Below the pieces are notes generated by a model that was given only the letters and a program-made list of their open reading frames with translations, was not told the origin of the DNA and did not search any database. From Chloranthus sessilifolius (taxonomy: Eukaryota; Streptophyta; Magnoliopsida; Chloranthales; Chloranthaceae): a stretch of DNA of 64,000 nt. Position 1 is the first letter of the stretch; each line of letters begins with the position of its first letter. The stretch is from NCBI GenBank assembly GCA_021018995.1, contig CM037589.1, positions 61,702,101-61,766,100 on the forward strand, written 5' to 3'. This document shows positions 1-10,100 of the stretch, in pieces. The translations under genes and the position numbers were made by a program.

Positions 1-1121
1 TTCAAAACCTAATGAATCCAATTTAGAAACTGAGATAAAGTTTCTAGTGATACTTGGAACGTAAATAGTATTAACTAAATTCAAAATGAAACCACTATCT
101 AAAATGAGACGGAGAGTCCCAATGGCCTCCACGTCTGCTTCTACTTCATTTCTGAGTTTGATGGTACGTTCGCCTTAACTTAGCTTCCTGCTGGATCGAA
201 ATCCCTGCATTGAATTACTTATGTGAATAGTTGCACCAGAATCTATCCACCAAGTATTGCGTGGAGCATCAACATAAAGTGATTCAAAACACACCAAGGC
301 TAGGTCATTACCTTTATTGACTAGCCAATCTCTGTATTTCTGACAATGCTTCTTAATGTGTCCCTTCTTTTACAGAAGTGACACTTAATGTCAGAAGTAG
401 ATGTGCTAGCTTCTCCTTATTTGGTTGTCGGTGGAGGAGCTTTCATGTTCTTTTCTTTATATTGGCCCTTCTTTCACTTGAAAGTTCATTTCGATGGTCC
501 AAGAGCCGCGTAATGGGCACTTTCAGGTTTTTCAGCCCGAAGTCTTTCTTCTTCTTGGACAAAGTGAGCGATTAGCTCGTTCATCTTTCACTTATCTTTC
601 TGCGTGTTATAATTGATCTTGAACGGGTCAAATTGTGCAGGAAGAAAAGTCATAATGAAGTGAACAAGATAACCCTCAGAAAAATTCATGTCCAGTTCTT
701 TCAATTGAGTTGCCATGCCACTCATTTTTATAATGTATTCCCGTACGCCGCTATGACCATCATATTTCATGGTTCCCATTTTAACAATTAGACTACTGAC
801 AAGTGCTTTAGAAGTCTCTTGAAATTGTTCCTTAATGGCTTGCATGTATTCCTTTGCATTGTGCGAGTTATGAATACTTTCCCGAATCGCATTAGTAATG
901 GAACTCTTTATGATCATGAGGCTCATACGATTTGATCTATTTCATTTTTCCAAATCCTTATTGTTCACTGCTAGATCCTCAGCTAAGGCATCAGCGGTGA
1001 GCACCTTGGGTTTATCAGATCGTATAGCATAGTCAAGATCCATGCAGCCTAGAACAATAGCAACTTGTTCCTTCTATTTGCCATAATTTGAGCCACTAAG
1101 AAGTTTAATTTCACCAATCAT
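1..1121 (-). pseudogene. copia gag and start of protease, broken
   Basis: The reading frame starts at the ATG complementary to 1119-1121 (MIGEIKLLSGSNYGK). It then has TAG where Trp is expected (1074-1076) and TGA where Trp is expected (942-944, before NRSNRMSLMIIKSS). The UBN2/gag core follows (MKYDGHSGVREYIIKM, LPAQFDPFKINYNTQ), complement of about 588-926. Further on is a CCHC zinc knuckle (CHFC..KGHIKKHC) near 345-385, which needs a one-base frameshift to read through. It ends in the protease-proximal motif WWIDSGATIHIS near 235-260. Family assignment rests on these motifs. Both stops are TGG to TAG/TGA changes, as cytosine methylation decay would give. It cannot make a full Gag. Confidence 0.85.
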
Positions 1122-1299
1122 ATTAGTTATAGAAGAAAGGTTCAATGTTGCATAATAATTAAGGGGTTTATTATGTCGACATACAATTGGTAACTAGCAA
1201 TTCCACAAGGTTATAATGATAGTAGGTTACGCAAGAGTTAAAATATGTCAAGGAATATAAAAATTAAAACCAATGTGGTTTTATTGAGAAATAATTTGT

Positions 1300-1430
1300 G
1301 TCATTATGACCCTCCGTTGGGTCGAGTCATAACACACTAGCCGCTTTCTCAATCTCTCTTAATGATTGTGGTACTAATTGCGTCGTTATGACCCTCCGTT
1401 GGGTCGAGTCACAACACGCTAGCAGTACCC
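1300..1430. repeat. imperfect duplication in the copia leader
   Basis: The phrase ATGACCCTCCGTTGGGTCGA occurs at about 1308 and again at about 1386, each followed by GTCAYAACACRCTAGC. The period is about 78 bp. A second pair, ACCGTTGGRCAGAAGAA, lies at about 1491 and 1618. Both are inside the untranslated leader between PBS and gag. Confidence 0.7.
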
Positions 1431-2159
1431 ACATACAAAAATGATGAATAGTGAAACACAACCATCATACAATATTAAGTGATTCATTACCGTTGGACAG
1501 AAGAACCCCTTATGTTGTGATACCAACGTTCACTATACACTTTCACTGAGTTGGTAACACGGTCTTGGACAAAATTAAACCTCACTATGAAAACCACGAT
1601 ACTAGGAAGGATCATCACCGTTGGGCAGAAGAATCTTTCCAAGCCATGCTGTCAAATTAAGTTTGATAATATTTTTAGATGATCACGAAAGTGATATTAA
1701 AAAATAAGCCAAGTCCAAACCGTGTTATCAGTAAGCGTCAAAATTGACAATAATTGAGTATTATAATGTGTAAGTACCAGCCATGGTGGTGGAGCACAAC
1801 CTCCACTACCCAACTCTAATTAATGGTACTCAAAATATTAATGATTACCCAATTAAAAAGTAAAAAAATAACATCAGGTCATGAATATTTTACAACAAAG
1901 AGCTCATTGTCAAAAATAGACTGAAAAAACAGATCCGAAATACTCGAGAAAGTTAAAATTCATATATAATGTCCGAAAATCAAACCTATAAATAGCCCAG
2001 AAAAGGCCCGAAAAGAATGAGAAATTTAATAGGCATTATGGGCCGGGTATCTCTGTCGGGCCATGGGCCTTAGTGGCCAAGTGAGCTATGGGCCCTGCGG
2101 GTCAGGGCCATGGGCCAAAAGGGTTGAGTGTCTCAGCTTGTGGATCGGGCTGCAACCAA

Positions 2160-2275
2160 ATAGTCCAGGTGGGCCAAATAGGCTAGCTAGGCTAGGTGGG
2201 CCAAGTAGGCCCAGGCGGGTCGGGTGGGCCAAATAGGCCCAGGCGGGTTGAGTGGGCCAAACGGCTAGACGGGTC
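2160..2275. repeat. GC-rich tandem repeat, unit about 34 bp
   Basis: At least three imperfect copies of GTGGGCCAAATAGGCCCAGG plus GCGGGTYGG. The surrounding 2040-2400 stretch is full of GGGCC/GGCC words and is far more GC-rich than the rest of the window. Small open frames here are low-complexity artefacts. Confidence 0.7.
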
Positions 2276-2407
2276 AGGTCATGGGCCAGGCGGGCTGGGT
2301 GCGCGGGTTAGGCCAATAGCCAAAAGGCCGAGTGAGCTGAAAGGGTCGAGCGGGCTGGGGCCGGACCCGATCCGGTCCCAAAAACCCTAAAACTCCCCCC
2401 CCTTCAC

Positions 2408-2910
2408 TGTTCATCGTCTTCAATTTTTTTTTTTTGACAAAGTTGCAGCAACCATAGGCGCAGCTCCTTAGGGGCTAATCCGCGCCTTCACCGTGACTCG
2501 CGGCCACGGTCCGGTGCGCTCCGGTCCTGACGCCCACGGCATCATGGCATAAACATGCCCACCGGCCACGGCCAATAGAACAATTTTTTTTTTTTTTTTG
2601 AAATTTGCAGGAACCCCCCCCCCTCCCCCCCTCTGTGTTCACTAGACCCGACAGTCCGGTGAGCCGTCCGGCTCGTCGTCACTGCCGAATCGATGCAGAC
2701 CGATGGCTGAAAGCCGGAATGAGTAGCCCAAATTTTATTATTTATTTATTTATTTATTTATTATTATTATTATTTTTTATTATGGTTGCAGGAATTGCAA
2801 TAGCCAGCCCGAAGACTTAAAACCGGGTGACTAGTCACGATGCTCACCGCCCGTCCGTGGTGGAAAACCCCATCGACCGTCCGGTCCCAAAGATTTTTTT
2901 TTTGCATTCC
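2408..2910. repeat. three poly(T)-led modules in the copia leader
   Basis: Three modules of about 160-190 bp each open with a T or TTA run (about 2408, 2585 and 2738). Each is followed closely by TTGCAG and then a CG-rich stretch with CCGGTC/GTCCGG words. The shared layout suggests amplification of one unit inside the leader. Function unknown. Confidence 0.5.
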
Positions 2911-2973
2911 AAAAAAAAAAAAAAAACACATCAAACGCAAGCATCGATGGTTCAATTGACCATGCACCGATTT

Positions 2974-2988
2974 GGCTCTGATACCAAT
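2974..2988 (-). other. primer-binding site (initiator Met-tRNA)
   Basis: On the minus strand the sequence ATTGGTATCAGAGCC follows the LTR end directly. TGGTATCAGAGC is the classic plant copia PBS, complementary to the 3' end of initiator Met-tRNA. It fixes the LTR/internal boundary and the orientation of the element. Confidence 0.85.
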
Positions 2989-3465
2989 TGATGGAAACTT
3001 GATATGGATCCATCGATCCATCCATCCAAATTAAGTCGTAAGATCTAGGCGCATGATCAATCAAAACCAATAAACCTATAATCCACAAAATAAATATGCG
3101 CACCTTGAGTGTGAGCCATTAATGGTCGGTTGCCGATCTTCAACGATCTTCTCGCCTTCAAAATCTCCTAGCACAATGGGGATGCTTTTGTCAATAGAGA
3201 GAATTAAATTGTGTCGAGCCATCGTTGGGACCAGACACCCCTTATATTTATAGCCAAAGAGTCCTTTCCCATTAAGGACTGAAAATACTAATTATATTCT
3301 GATTAGAAATCACAATCATACCTTAATTAAAAGACTCATTAATTAGTTACCTATTCTTTTCAAACTCATCAAAATAGCAACTGTACATCTGAAGACTGAT
3401 TTTATATTATTTAACGGTCAAAGATTTGACCATAGTAATAGCCACCAAAATAGAAACTTCTAACA
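2989..3465 (-). repeat. 5' LTR of the copia element
   Basis: This 477-bp block starts TGATGGAAACTT and ends AACTTCTAACA on the + strand, giving TG..CA termini; the inverted ends share GAAACTT/AAGTTTC. A TATA-like sequence (ATAAATATAAG read on the minus strand, about 3242-3254) is the likely LTR promoter and points into the gag region. The primer-binding site abuts its 3' end. Only one LTR is in the window, so its length is inferred from the termini and the PBS. Confidence 0.75.
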
Positions 3466-4480
3466 CATTTATCTTTGATGGCTCACGTGAGATTGAACCA
3501 CATTTAACAGAAGGAACCTAAAACTTAGCACCCGAGATTTGTACTCAAGCATATGCTTATCGCTAAAACGAAAGACTTTATTACTTTTGCAATCTGTGCC
3601 ACATGAGATGCTATTTCAGCTTGAAACATATTCGCTATCATTTGACTGAATACAGTCAAAAGCCATCATTTGATTCAATAGTTGACTATCATAAATTGAT
3701 TCAATAGACTTTATTTGCTTCAAAGATATTTATATCATATTCTTAAAATCAAACAAATTAGATACTATTAGATGTGTTAACGAATCCCGAAAATAATAAA
3801 ATCTCTTTTTTTAAACTTGTGTCATGATCCAAATCTCTTCCGCAAGTTTTAGCAACCTTAACAGACTATTTTTTTTTTATCGTTATTATTTTTTAATGGT
3901 GTCTTTTCAACTACACGATTAAAAAATTGTTTTAAACACATGTTTTTTAAACAAGGAAAACATATTTACTTGTTTTATATTGAATTTCATATATTATTTT
4001 AATTAACCCTAGTCACTGAAATGGCCTTCTTTTTGACAAAGTAGTTATTTTAACTCACATAATTTTTGTTTTCTAATAAAGCACGAATTAATCCCAATTT
4101 TTTAAAAACTAATCATAATATTTTGAAATTTTGCTAATTTCAGAATTAGTTCTCTAATTTTTCTATAATCACACCTTTTCATGATTTTTATAAATTTTCC
4201 TACTTTTTAATCTTATTTAAAAACCTCTTTTATTTTTTTGTCTGATTGACTTTTTCTTTACTCTTTCCAAAACTATCTGATTTTTTGCCTAAATTTCTGA
4301 AATTTCCTTATTCCAACTTATTCTCCAACCTTCACAATTGGCGATTATGATTTCAACTATGGAGAAAAGTGAATAGATATTGTTTTGTATAGATAGTAAA
4401 TAGTGTATCATTTTGCTTAATTAGTAGATAAATTGAATAGTTGATTGACTTTTTTAGCATAGAAAATCTGTGCATAGAGA
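3466..4480. mobile_element. AT-rich intergenic DNA with a MITE (family B) at about 3535-3800
   Basis: The stretch 3535-3800 carries the family-B words GATTTGTACT, GCCATCATTTGATTCAATAG and TTGACTAT, seen better preserved at 14461-14800. From 3800 to 4480 the DNA is AT-rich with poly(T) runs, and nothing coding was recognised. Confidence 0.4.
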
Positions 4481-4599
4481 TTGGACTGTTCTTCGATGCA
4501 CAGGGTCGGCACCTGGTGCCAAGTCTTACTTCGTAGCATTTGTCTTTCGTTCACAGGTGTCGCCCCTAATACTAAATCTTACCTTGTAGGCGATAAGGG

Positions 4600-4920
4600 G
4601 AGTCATTACTTGCACACAACAAGTTCACCTCACACATAATTTAAAGAAAGATTTGGACTATGTAAAAATACCATCTAAGTCATCCGATTTGAAGTCCATA
4701 ATCTCAAGATCTTAGGTGCAAAAAAGATTAGCAAGAAACGCGATCTTTATCATATGATTCAACGTAGTAAAAAAAAAAGCCATTATCTGCTTCAACAGTT
4801 GTCTATGTTTGGATCGTATAATAGAAATATATTTTTTTTGCCAATTCTTTGCATCAAAGGTCTTTAGATCATGACATTAAAATCAAACAATGTTTTCACA
4901 TAGCACAAGTCCTGAAGATA
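4600..4920. mobile_element. MITE-like foldback, family B
   Basis: Contains CTTTATCATATGATTCAACG, AGCCATTATCTGCTTCAACA and TTGCATCAAAGGTCTTTAGA, the same word order as the copy at 14461-14800. It has diverged and its exact ends are unclear. Confidence 0.45.
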
Positions 4921-5018
4921 CAAGTCTATTTTTTAAACTATGTGCTAGGGCCAACTTCTTGTTTGCCTGTTATAGCTCCCTTCTAATAAATCTAGATTGG
5001 GTACGTCTAATTCCGAGG

Positions 5019-5362
5019 GGCTTACTTCTGAAACCCATTGACTACTTGGAATTGCATGATGGAGATTGTTTTTCTCCCAAATCTTTCACACATTTGATCT
5101 TGAGACAACGAGCATGCCGTCAGACAATCAGTTTTTGATTTCATGTGGCATAATTCCCAAAAAAGCCCTAAAATCATATTTGAGTGTGAAGTGTGCCATG
5201 TGATTTTAGAGTCACTTTTTTGAGATTTGTGCCATGTAGAATAAAAATTTGACTGTCCGATGACCTGCTAATGATTTCAAGATCCATTTTGTAGAAGATC
5301 AGAGTAAAAAACAATCTCCATCATATGATTCCAAGAAGTCAATGGGTTTCAGAAGTAGGCAT
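5019..5362. mobile_element. foldback MITE, family A, well-preserved copy
   Basis: The two halves are reverse complements. The left arm has CTTACTTCTGAAACCCATTG and the right arm has CAATGGGTTTCAGAAGTAGG. Inner words such as GATGGAGATTGTTTTT, ATCTTGAGA and GTGGCA also mirror each other, so the whole 340 bp could form one long hairpin. No coding capacity. About a dozen relatives are spread over this window. Confidence 0.75.
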
Positions 5363-6025
5363 CCTCCATAATCCTGTAGGTGCTGACCAGAAATCCGACA
5401 GAAAGACCGCGAACAGAGGTACCCACCTATTTTCAGGGCTTCATATAGGTTCAAGGGCAATTGATTGAACTCCAAAAATCATGATTTTCAGGGCTTCCAG
5501 GTATCTATAGGCTGTTGTCAAAGTTCACGTTGACCTGAATATAGATAGCCCTTATTTTTAAGGGATAATGGCTCCTACGACATTTAAACACCAAATGGTA
5601 CTGTTTAAATGATCTCACACTATTAAAATGCCACCATTAAAGTATCATTTATCATTATGTATATAGTCAATTTAAATTGCCCAAGTGACAATTTATCATT
5701 GAAATGTATCTTAGTCCAATGAAACATGCCTATAATTAAGTGGATGTGAACCATCCAATTGACGGACTTTAATATTAAAGCTAAAGACAAGTATTGATTT
5801 TACAGTCAACAAATAAGATCGTTTAAATCTTCCTAAAATGTCATTTTTAGGCATGTTACACTTTAATTTATGATCTATCTCTTTGATGGTTTGAATTACC
5901 CACATCTTAAACCATTAATGGTATAAGAGCATTTAAATACCATTTTAGTGCTTAAATGAGAATAAGGAGAGACGGTCCCTAATCAGGTAGCTCTATTCCA
6001 CCTACCTATTTACTGAGGGGGTCTA
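5363..6025. other. intergenic, nothing recognised
   Basis: AT-rich unique-looking sequence. The minus-strand frame across 5711-5905 has no recognisable domain and is not called a gene. Confidence 0.5.
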
Positions 6026-6190
6026 GTTGGAAAGTCATTGACTATGTTGAATCAGAGGATGGAGATGAGCTTTCACCCTGATCTTTCACATGATGGATAT
6101 TGAGGCCATGGGGCATACTATCAAATTCTTCCCAAAAGATTAACTCAAAAATCAAAGTGGCATATATCATCAGAAAACATGACTTGGCAC
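6026..6190. mobile_element. half copy of MITE family A
   Basis: Carries the left-arm words ATTGACTATGTTGAATCAGA, GGATGGAGAT and CTTTCACATGATGGATATTG and then stops, with no mirrored right arm. Confidence 0.55.
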
Positions 6191-6195
6191 TTTTC

Positions 6196-6277
6196 GAGAT
6201 CTCTACCCACGTGAGAACAAAGAAGCATGTGAGATCTCTACCCACGTGAGAACAAAGAAGCATGTGAGATCTCTACC
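6196..6277. repeat. 35-bp tandem repeat, about 2.3 copies
   Basis: The unit begins GAGATCTCTACCCACGTGAG and ends AAGAAGCATGT. Two perfect copies are followed by a partial third. Each full unit contains CACGTG, a G-box core, about 0.5 kb upstream of the FAO start codon. Confidence 0.85.
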
Positions 6278-6526
6278 CTTTATAATTTAATTTAAGGGGA
6301 GTCGGTGGGTTTCATTGGAGATAGTTTCAGCCTTTGAGATGCACAAGGATGTTTCTGTCATAACATAAACATCGCATGTCTCAAAAGTCTTGGTGCTAAT
6401 TAGTAAGGTTCATATTTTCTTATATGGAATTAATTGATTTTTTTTTTCTTTTTCTTTTTTTTTTTTGATAATGAAAATTCATTGAATTTTTAACAAGTAT
6501 ATCTTCTTCAAATGTTTTTTCGTTTC

Positions 6527-6534
<8 letters not shown>

Positions 6535-6586
<52 letters not shown>
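6535..6586. repeat. (TA)n microsatellite
   Basis: An uninterrupted TA dinucleotide run about 200 bp upstream of the FAO TATA box. Length polymorphism is likely. Confidence 0.95.
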
Positions 6587-6588
<2 letters not shown>

Positions 6589-6767
6589 GTATGAGATTAA
6601 TCCACGTATAGTATAGTATATACAAAGAAGAGAGAAATTAATGGAGACAGTTGGCGGGGTTCCATATGTAGCGTTGAAACGCATTAAGTAAGCGTCCAGC
6701 GATGCATAATTCGGTTCGTCATCAATCCTTCGTGTGGCTTACCAAAATCATGATTTCACCATCCTAT

Positions 6768-6777
6768 TCTATATAAC
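6768..6777 (+). promoter_or_regulatory. TATA box of the FAO gene
   Basis: TCTATATAAC lies 78-87 bp upstream of the ATG at 6855, leaving room for a short 5' UTR that includes a CTTCTTCTTCTTCTTCT tract and a run of about 16 G just before the start codon. Position and context fit; no transcript evidence is available here. Confidence 0.55.
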
Positions 6778-6854
6778 TTGTTTAACTTTGCACTTCTTCT
6801 TCTTCTTCTAATAAATTGATTTCCTTTTGGGGGGGGGGGGGGCAACCATTAGCC

Positions 6855-7163
6855 ATGGAGCAAGAGTACTACCATAGCCACCCACAAAATGGGGTCACCA
6901 ACGCTGATTGTTTATTGAAACTTGAGCAGCTGGAAAGCGAGAGTAATTCAAAAAATGAGAAAATTGAGAATGGGAAGAGCCACAAGCTTCTGAGAGGAGC
7001 AAGAGCTCCTTACACCAACTTCCTTTCACCTCGCCAAATGGAATCTCTTACCACCATTTGCAACACCTTTTTGCCATCTATCGAAATTTCTCCTACTACT
7101 CCAAACGAGTCGCTGGCTTCCTTCTACAAAACCTCTGCGTCCATGGCTGAAACCCCGGATCAT
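6855..7163 (+). CDS. FAO: FAO exon 1 (codons 1-103)
   Basis: Encodes the hydrophilic, poorly conserved N-terminus followed by the family's first conserved block (LLRGARAPYTNFLSPRQMES and FLPS). The exon ends CAT/GTAAGT, a strong donor. A 134-bp intron follows. Confidence 0.85.
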
Positions 7164-10100
7164 GTAAGTTTATTATTCTTTCCCTATTAACTGACCCACC
7201 CAAGTAGGTAAAAATCTTCATCTATATATATTATATTATATTATGTGGTAAAATTAAGAAAGATAAATATATATTTGGTTTAATTTGTGGAGATCAGGTT
7301 GGGGGGTTTCTGTCTGTAAGATTGAGACACCCATCGTTAATATTGTTGAGGTTGGTGCTGTGGGGATTGTCGACATGGTATGGGACTTTTATGATATGTG
7401 GGAGTTTGAGCTTATCAACAAACTTTCCATACTTTCGAACCTTCTCTGAGGTGTCGCAGCAGAGGCGAGAAGAGATCCTCTTCTCTTGGTCCATCAGTTC
7501 CTTTTTCCTCTATCCAATGCTTTTCAAGGCTATGAAATTTCTCACCTTCCTCATTTTTTTCACTCAGGTAATTAATTACTACTAATTTTGAATTTAATTA
7601 TTCCTTTTAGGGCTGGCTGCATGAATTGCCCGCTAACAAAATTAGGCAAGACTAAATTCATAAAAAAAAAAAAAATTTCGCAAGACTGCTTAAAAGAGGC
7701 CCGGGTACCCTACAAATTTATATCCTGTGCGGACCTGCTGCATGCTAATTACAACTTGGGATTAATCCAGCTGTAATGTGGGCCTCCAATTAAATTTTCA
7801 TCATTAAGCACTGAGCATCGAGCAGTGAGGCAATAAGTGTTTTAATTCATTGGAACTAATGCGTGAATTTAATTCCCCATGCATATGTATCCATTTTAAA
7901 CTAGCATTTACTTAGCATACATAAAATTCATAACTTATCTTTCATCAAAAATAAAATAAAACAAGAATTTAAAAGTGATAAATTCGCCCATGCATCTACC
8001 CACCTCTTTCCACTTTTGGAGCTCACCATTATATTCCCCTAAAGATATCACAATCTCAACTTGTTTTTGGAACTCACCATTATATTCCCCTAAAGATATC
8101 ACAATCTCAAGTTGTAGATCATGGCCATGCTTAAGGATCATTGCGGAAACCTAAAGAAACAAAACTGGTTTAGACCACCAGAAATATTAGGGGAAAAAAG
8201 ATCATTTTTTTTTTATGCATCTACATCTTACCTATTGCTCAACGCCAAAGCATGCATACAGAAGTTTCATCCAAGGGTTAAGGGTACCTTTGTTTAATTT
8301 TTCTTTCTCAACTTGGGTTTCATCAGCTTAAATCGTTGATTGCGTTGAGATTTTTTTTTTTATTTGTCCCAATTATTGATATAATAGATCTTGAGATCAT
8401 AGTCCTACCATCAAACAATCATGTTTTGATTTGTGACACATTCTAAAAAGTAATCCGGTAATCACATTTGATATACGCCTATGATCATGTTCAATTCTTG
8501 ACGAGTGTGCCACATGAAATCAAAATATGACCTTCTAATGGTAACCACATGATCTCAAGGTCCCTTGTAACGAAGATTGGGAAGAAATACGATCTCCATT
8601 GCTATATTTAAAACAGCCAACAATTTCACGTGAAAGTTGAGTTGAAAAGGAAAGATCTTCCAACTACCCTTCAACCCGAAGATGGTGCATCTCAACAATT
8701 TATATGAAACACATTGACTGCATTGAATCAGGTAGTGGAGATTGTTTATCATCCTAATCTTTCATGTGATGGATCTTGAGATCATGGGTGTACCATCAGA
8801 CGGTCAATTTTTTATTTCATATTGTACACACCAAAAAACGTGACCATAAAATCAATTTTGAGCTTGCACTTGATGTTAAGTCACTTTTTTGAGATGTGTG
8901 CTGCGTGAAATAAAACACCAACTGTCTGATGGTATGCTCAGGATCTCAAGATCCATCGTGTGAAAGATTAATAGGATAAATGATCTCCACCATCTGATTT
9001 AATGCAGTTAATGTGTTTCACAGGGGTGAACGGAAAGATTTGGTAGGTAAACTTAAAGGTACTCTATATGGTTTGGATCTTTATGAGCTATAAAAAGAAA
9101 TAAAATTTATTATTATCAGTGTTTAATGAAATAGTGTGTAGATAGAAAAAGTTGGTGTGCGGTGCATGTAGCAGGCCTCTTAACATGTACAGCTTCAGCT
9201 GGCACGAATCATCTTTGGGTGTCACATCCTATATGATCAAAAAGGCACGGCCCTTTCTTTTTCCTTAAAAGTGACATGGAAGGATCTTTCTCTAAGCTTT
9301 TCTTTGTCCCACCAATCTATCGGTGGTAGCTCCATTAATTGCGGTCCTTGCGTCCTCACATGTTTCAACCATTCCAACTCATTGGTGGCCTTGTTCGGAA
9401 AAGAGGAGTTTTTCTGGAAACTATAGTTTTCGGCTGTTTGGGATCACAGTGGGTCCCACTTATATGTGAAAAGCTTTCACTAAAAAACCTCCTGAGAATC
9501 TTTTTAGCTCAGGTTTAGGGTTTAGGGACCCTCCCTCCATGTTGTTGCTAATATAGTTTGGTTGAGCTGATAAGTGGTATTTGGTGCAGAATACTTTTTA
9601 TACAAACGGAAGATAACCAAATATCAATTTTGCCCTTATCTTCAACCCGATCATAACATTTTTCAACTATTTATTGTGTTTTAATGAATTTCTCTACGAC
9701 TTTCAAAAAACTAAATGTAGCCATCTTTAATCGGATTTGACTCCAACACTTTATCCATTATTCCATCATCTTTAACCTTCATAAGATCAACTAGACCTGC
9801 GGGATTCCAACAGACTTAATTGTAATTTTAAGATAAATAGATGGATTTTGCAAAAATACATCAATTATGATCTTAAGGGTTTCATTGGTTTGTAGATGGA
9901 AGCCACGTGTAAAATGCCAAAGAGACTTGGGTAATGGGTTGGGCTTAGTGCCGCACCATCTATATGCAAGCGGAGTTAGTGATGTGCCATATCCAATTGG
10001 GTACACCTCTATTAGCACCTGCACAATCTCTGAAAGCGCCCACCTCAAAAAACCCTTCAAAATCATTGATTACTTTGAATCAGATGATGAAGATTGTGTT

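Larger units (their letters stand above)
1..3465 (-). mobile_element. Ty1/copia LTR retrotransposon, 5' part, cut by the window edge
   Basis: Read on the minus strand, the order is LTR (2989-3465), a primer-binding site matching initiator-Met tRNA (2974-2988), an untranslated leader of about 1.85 kb, then gag running off the left edge. The termini are TG and CA and the LTR has a TATA box. Gag carries in-frame stops and a frameshift, so the copy is dead. Reverse transcriptase, integrase and the 3' LTR would lie left of base 1, so the target duplication cannot be checked. The leader is unusually long and contains GC-rich and poly(T) repeat blocks. Confidence 0.85.

Noticed and set aside
588-926. 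112-codon frame as an independent small gene
   Set aside because: It is the middle of a copia gag frame bounded by a Trp-to-stop change upstream and continuing into the knuckle downstream.
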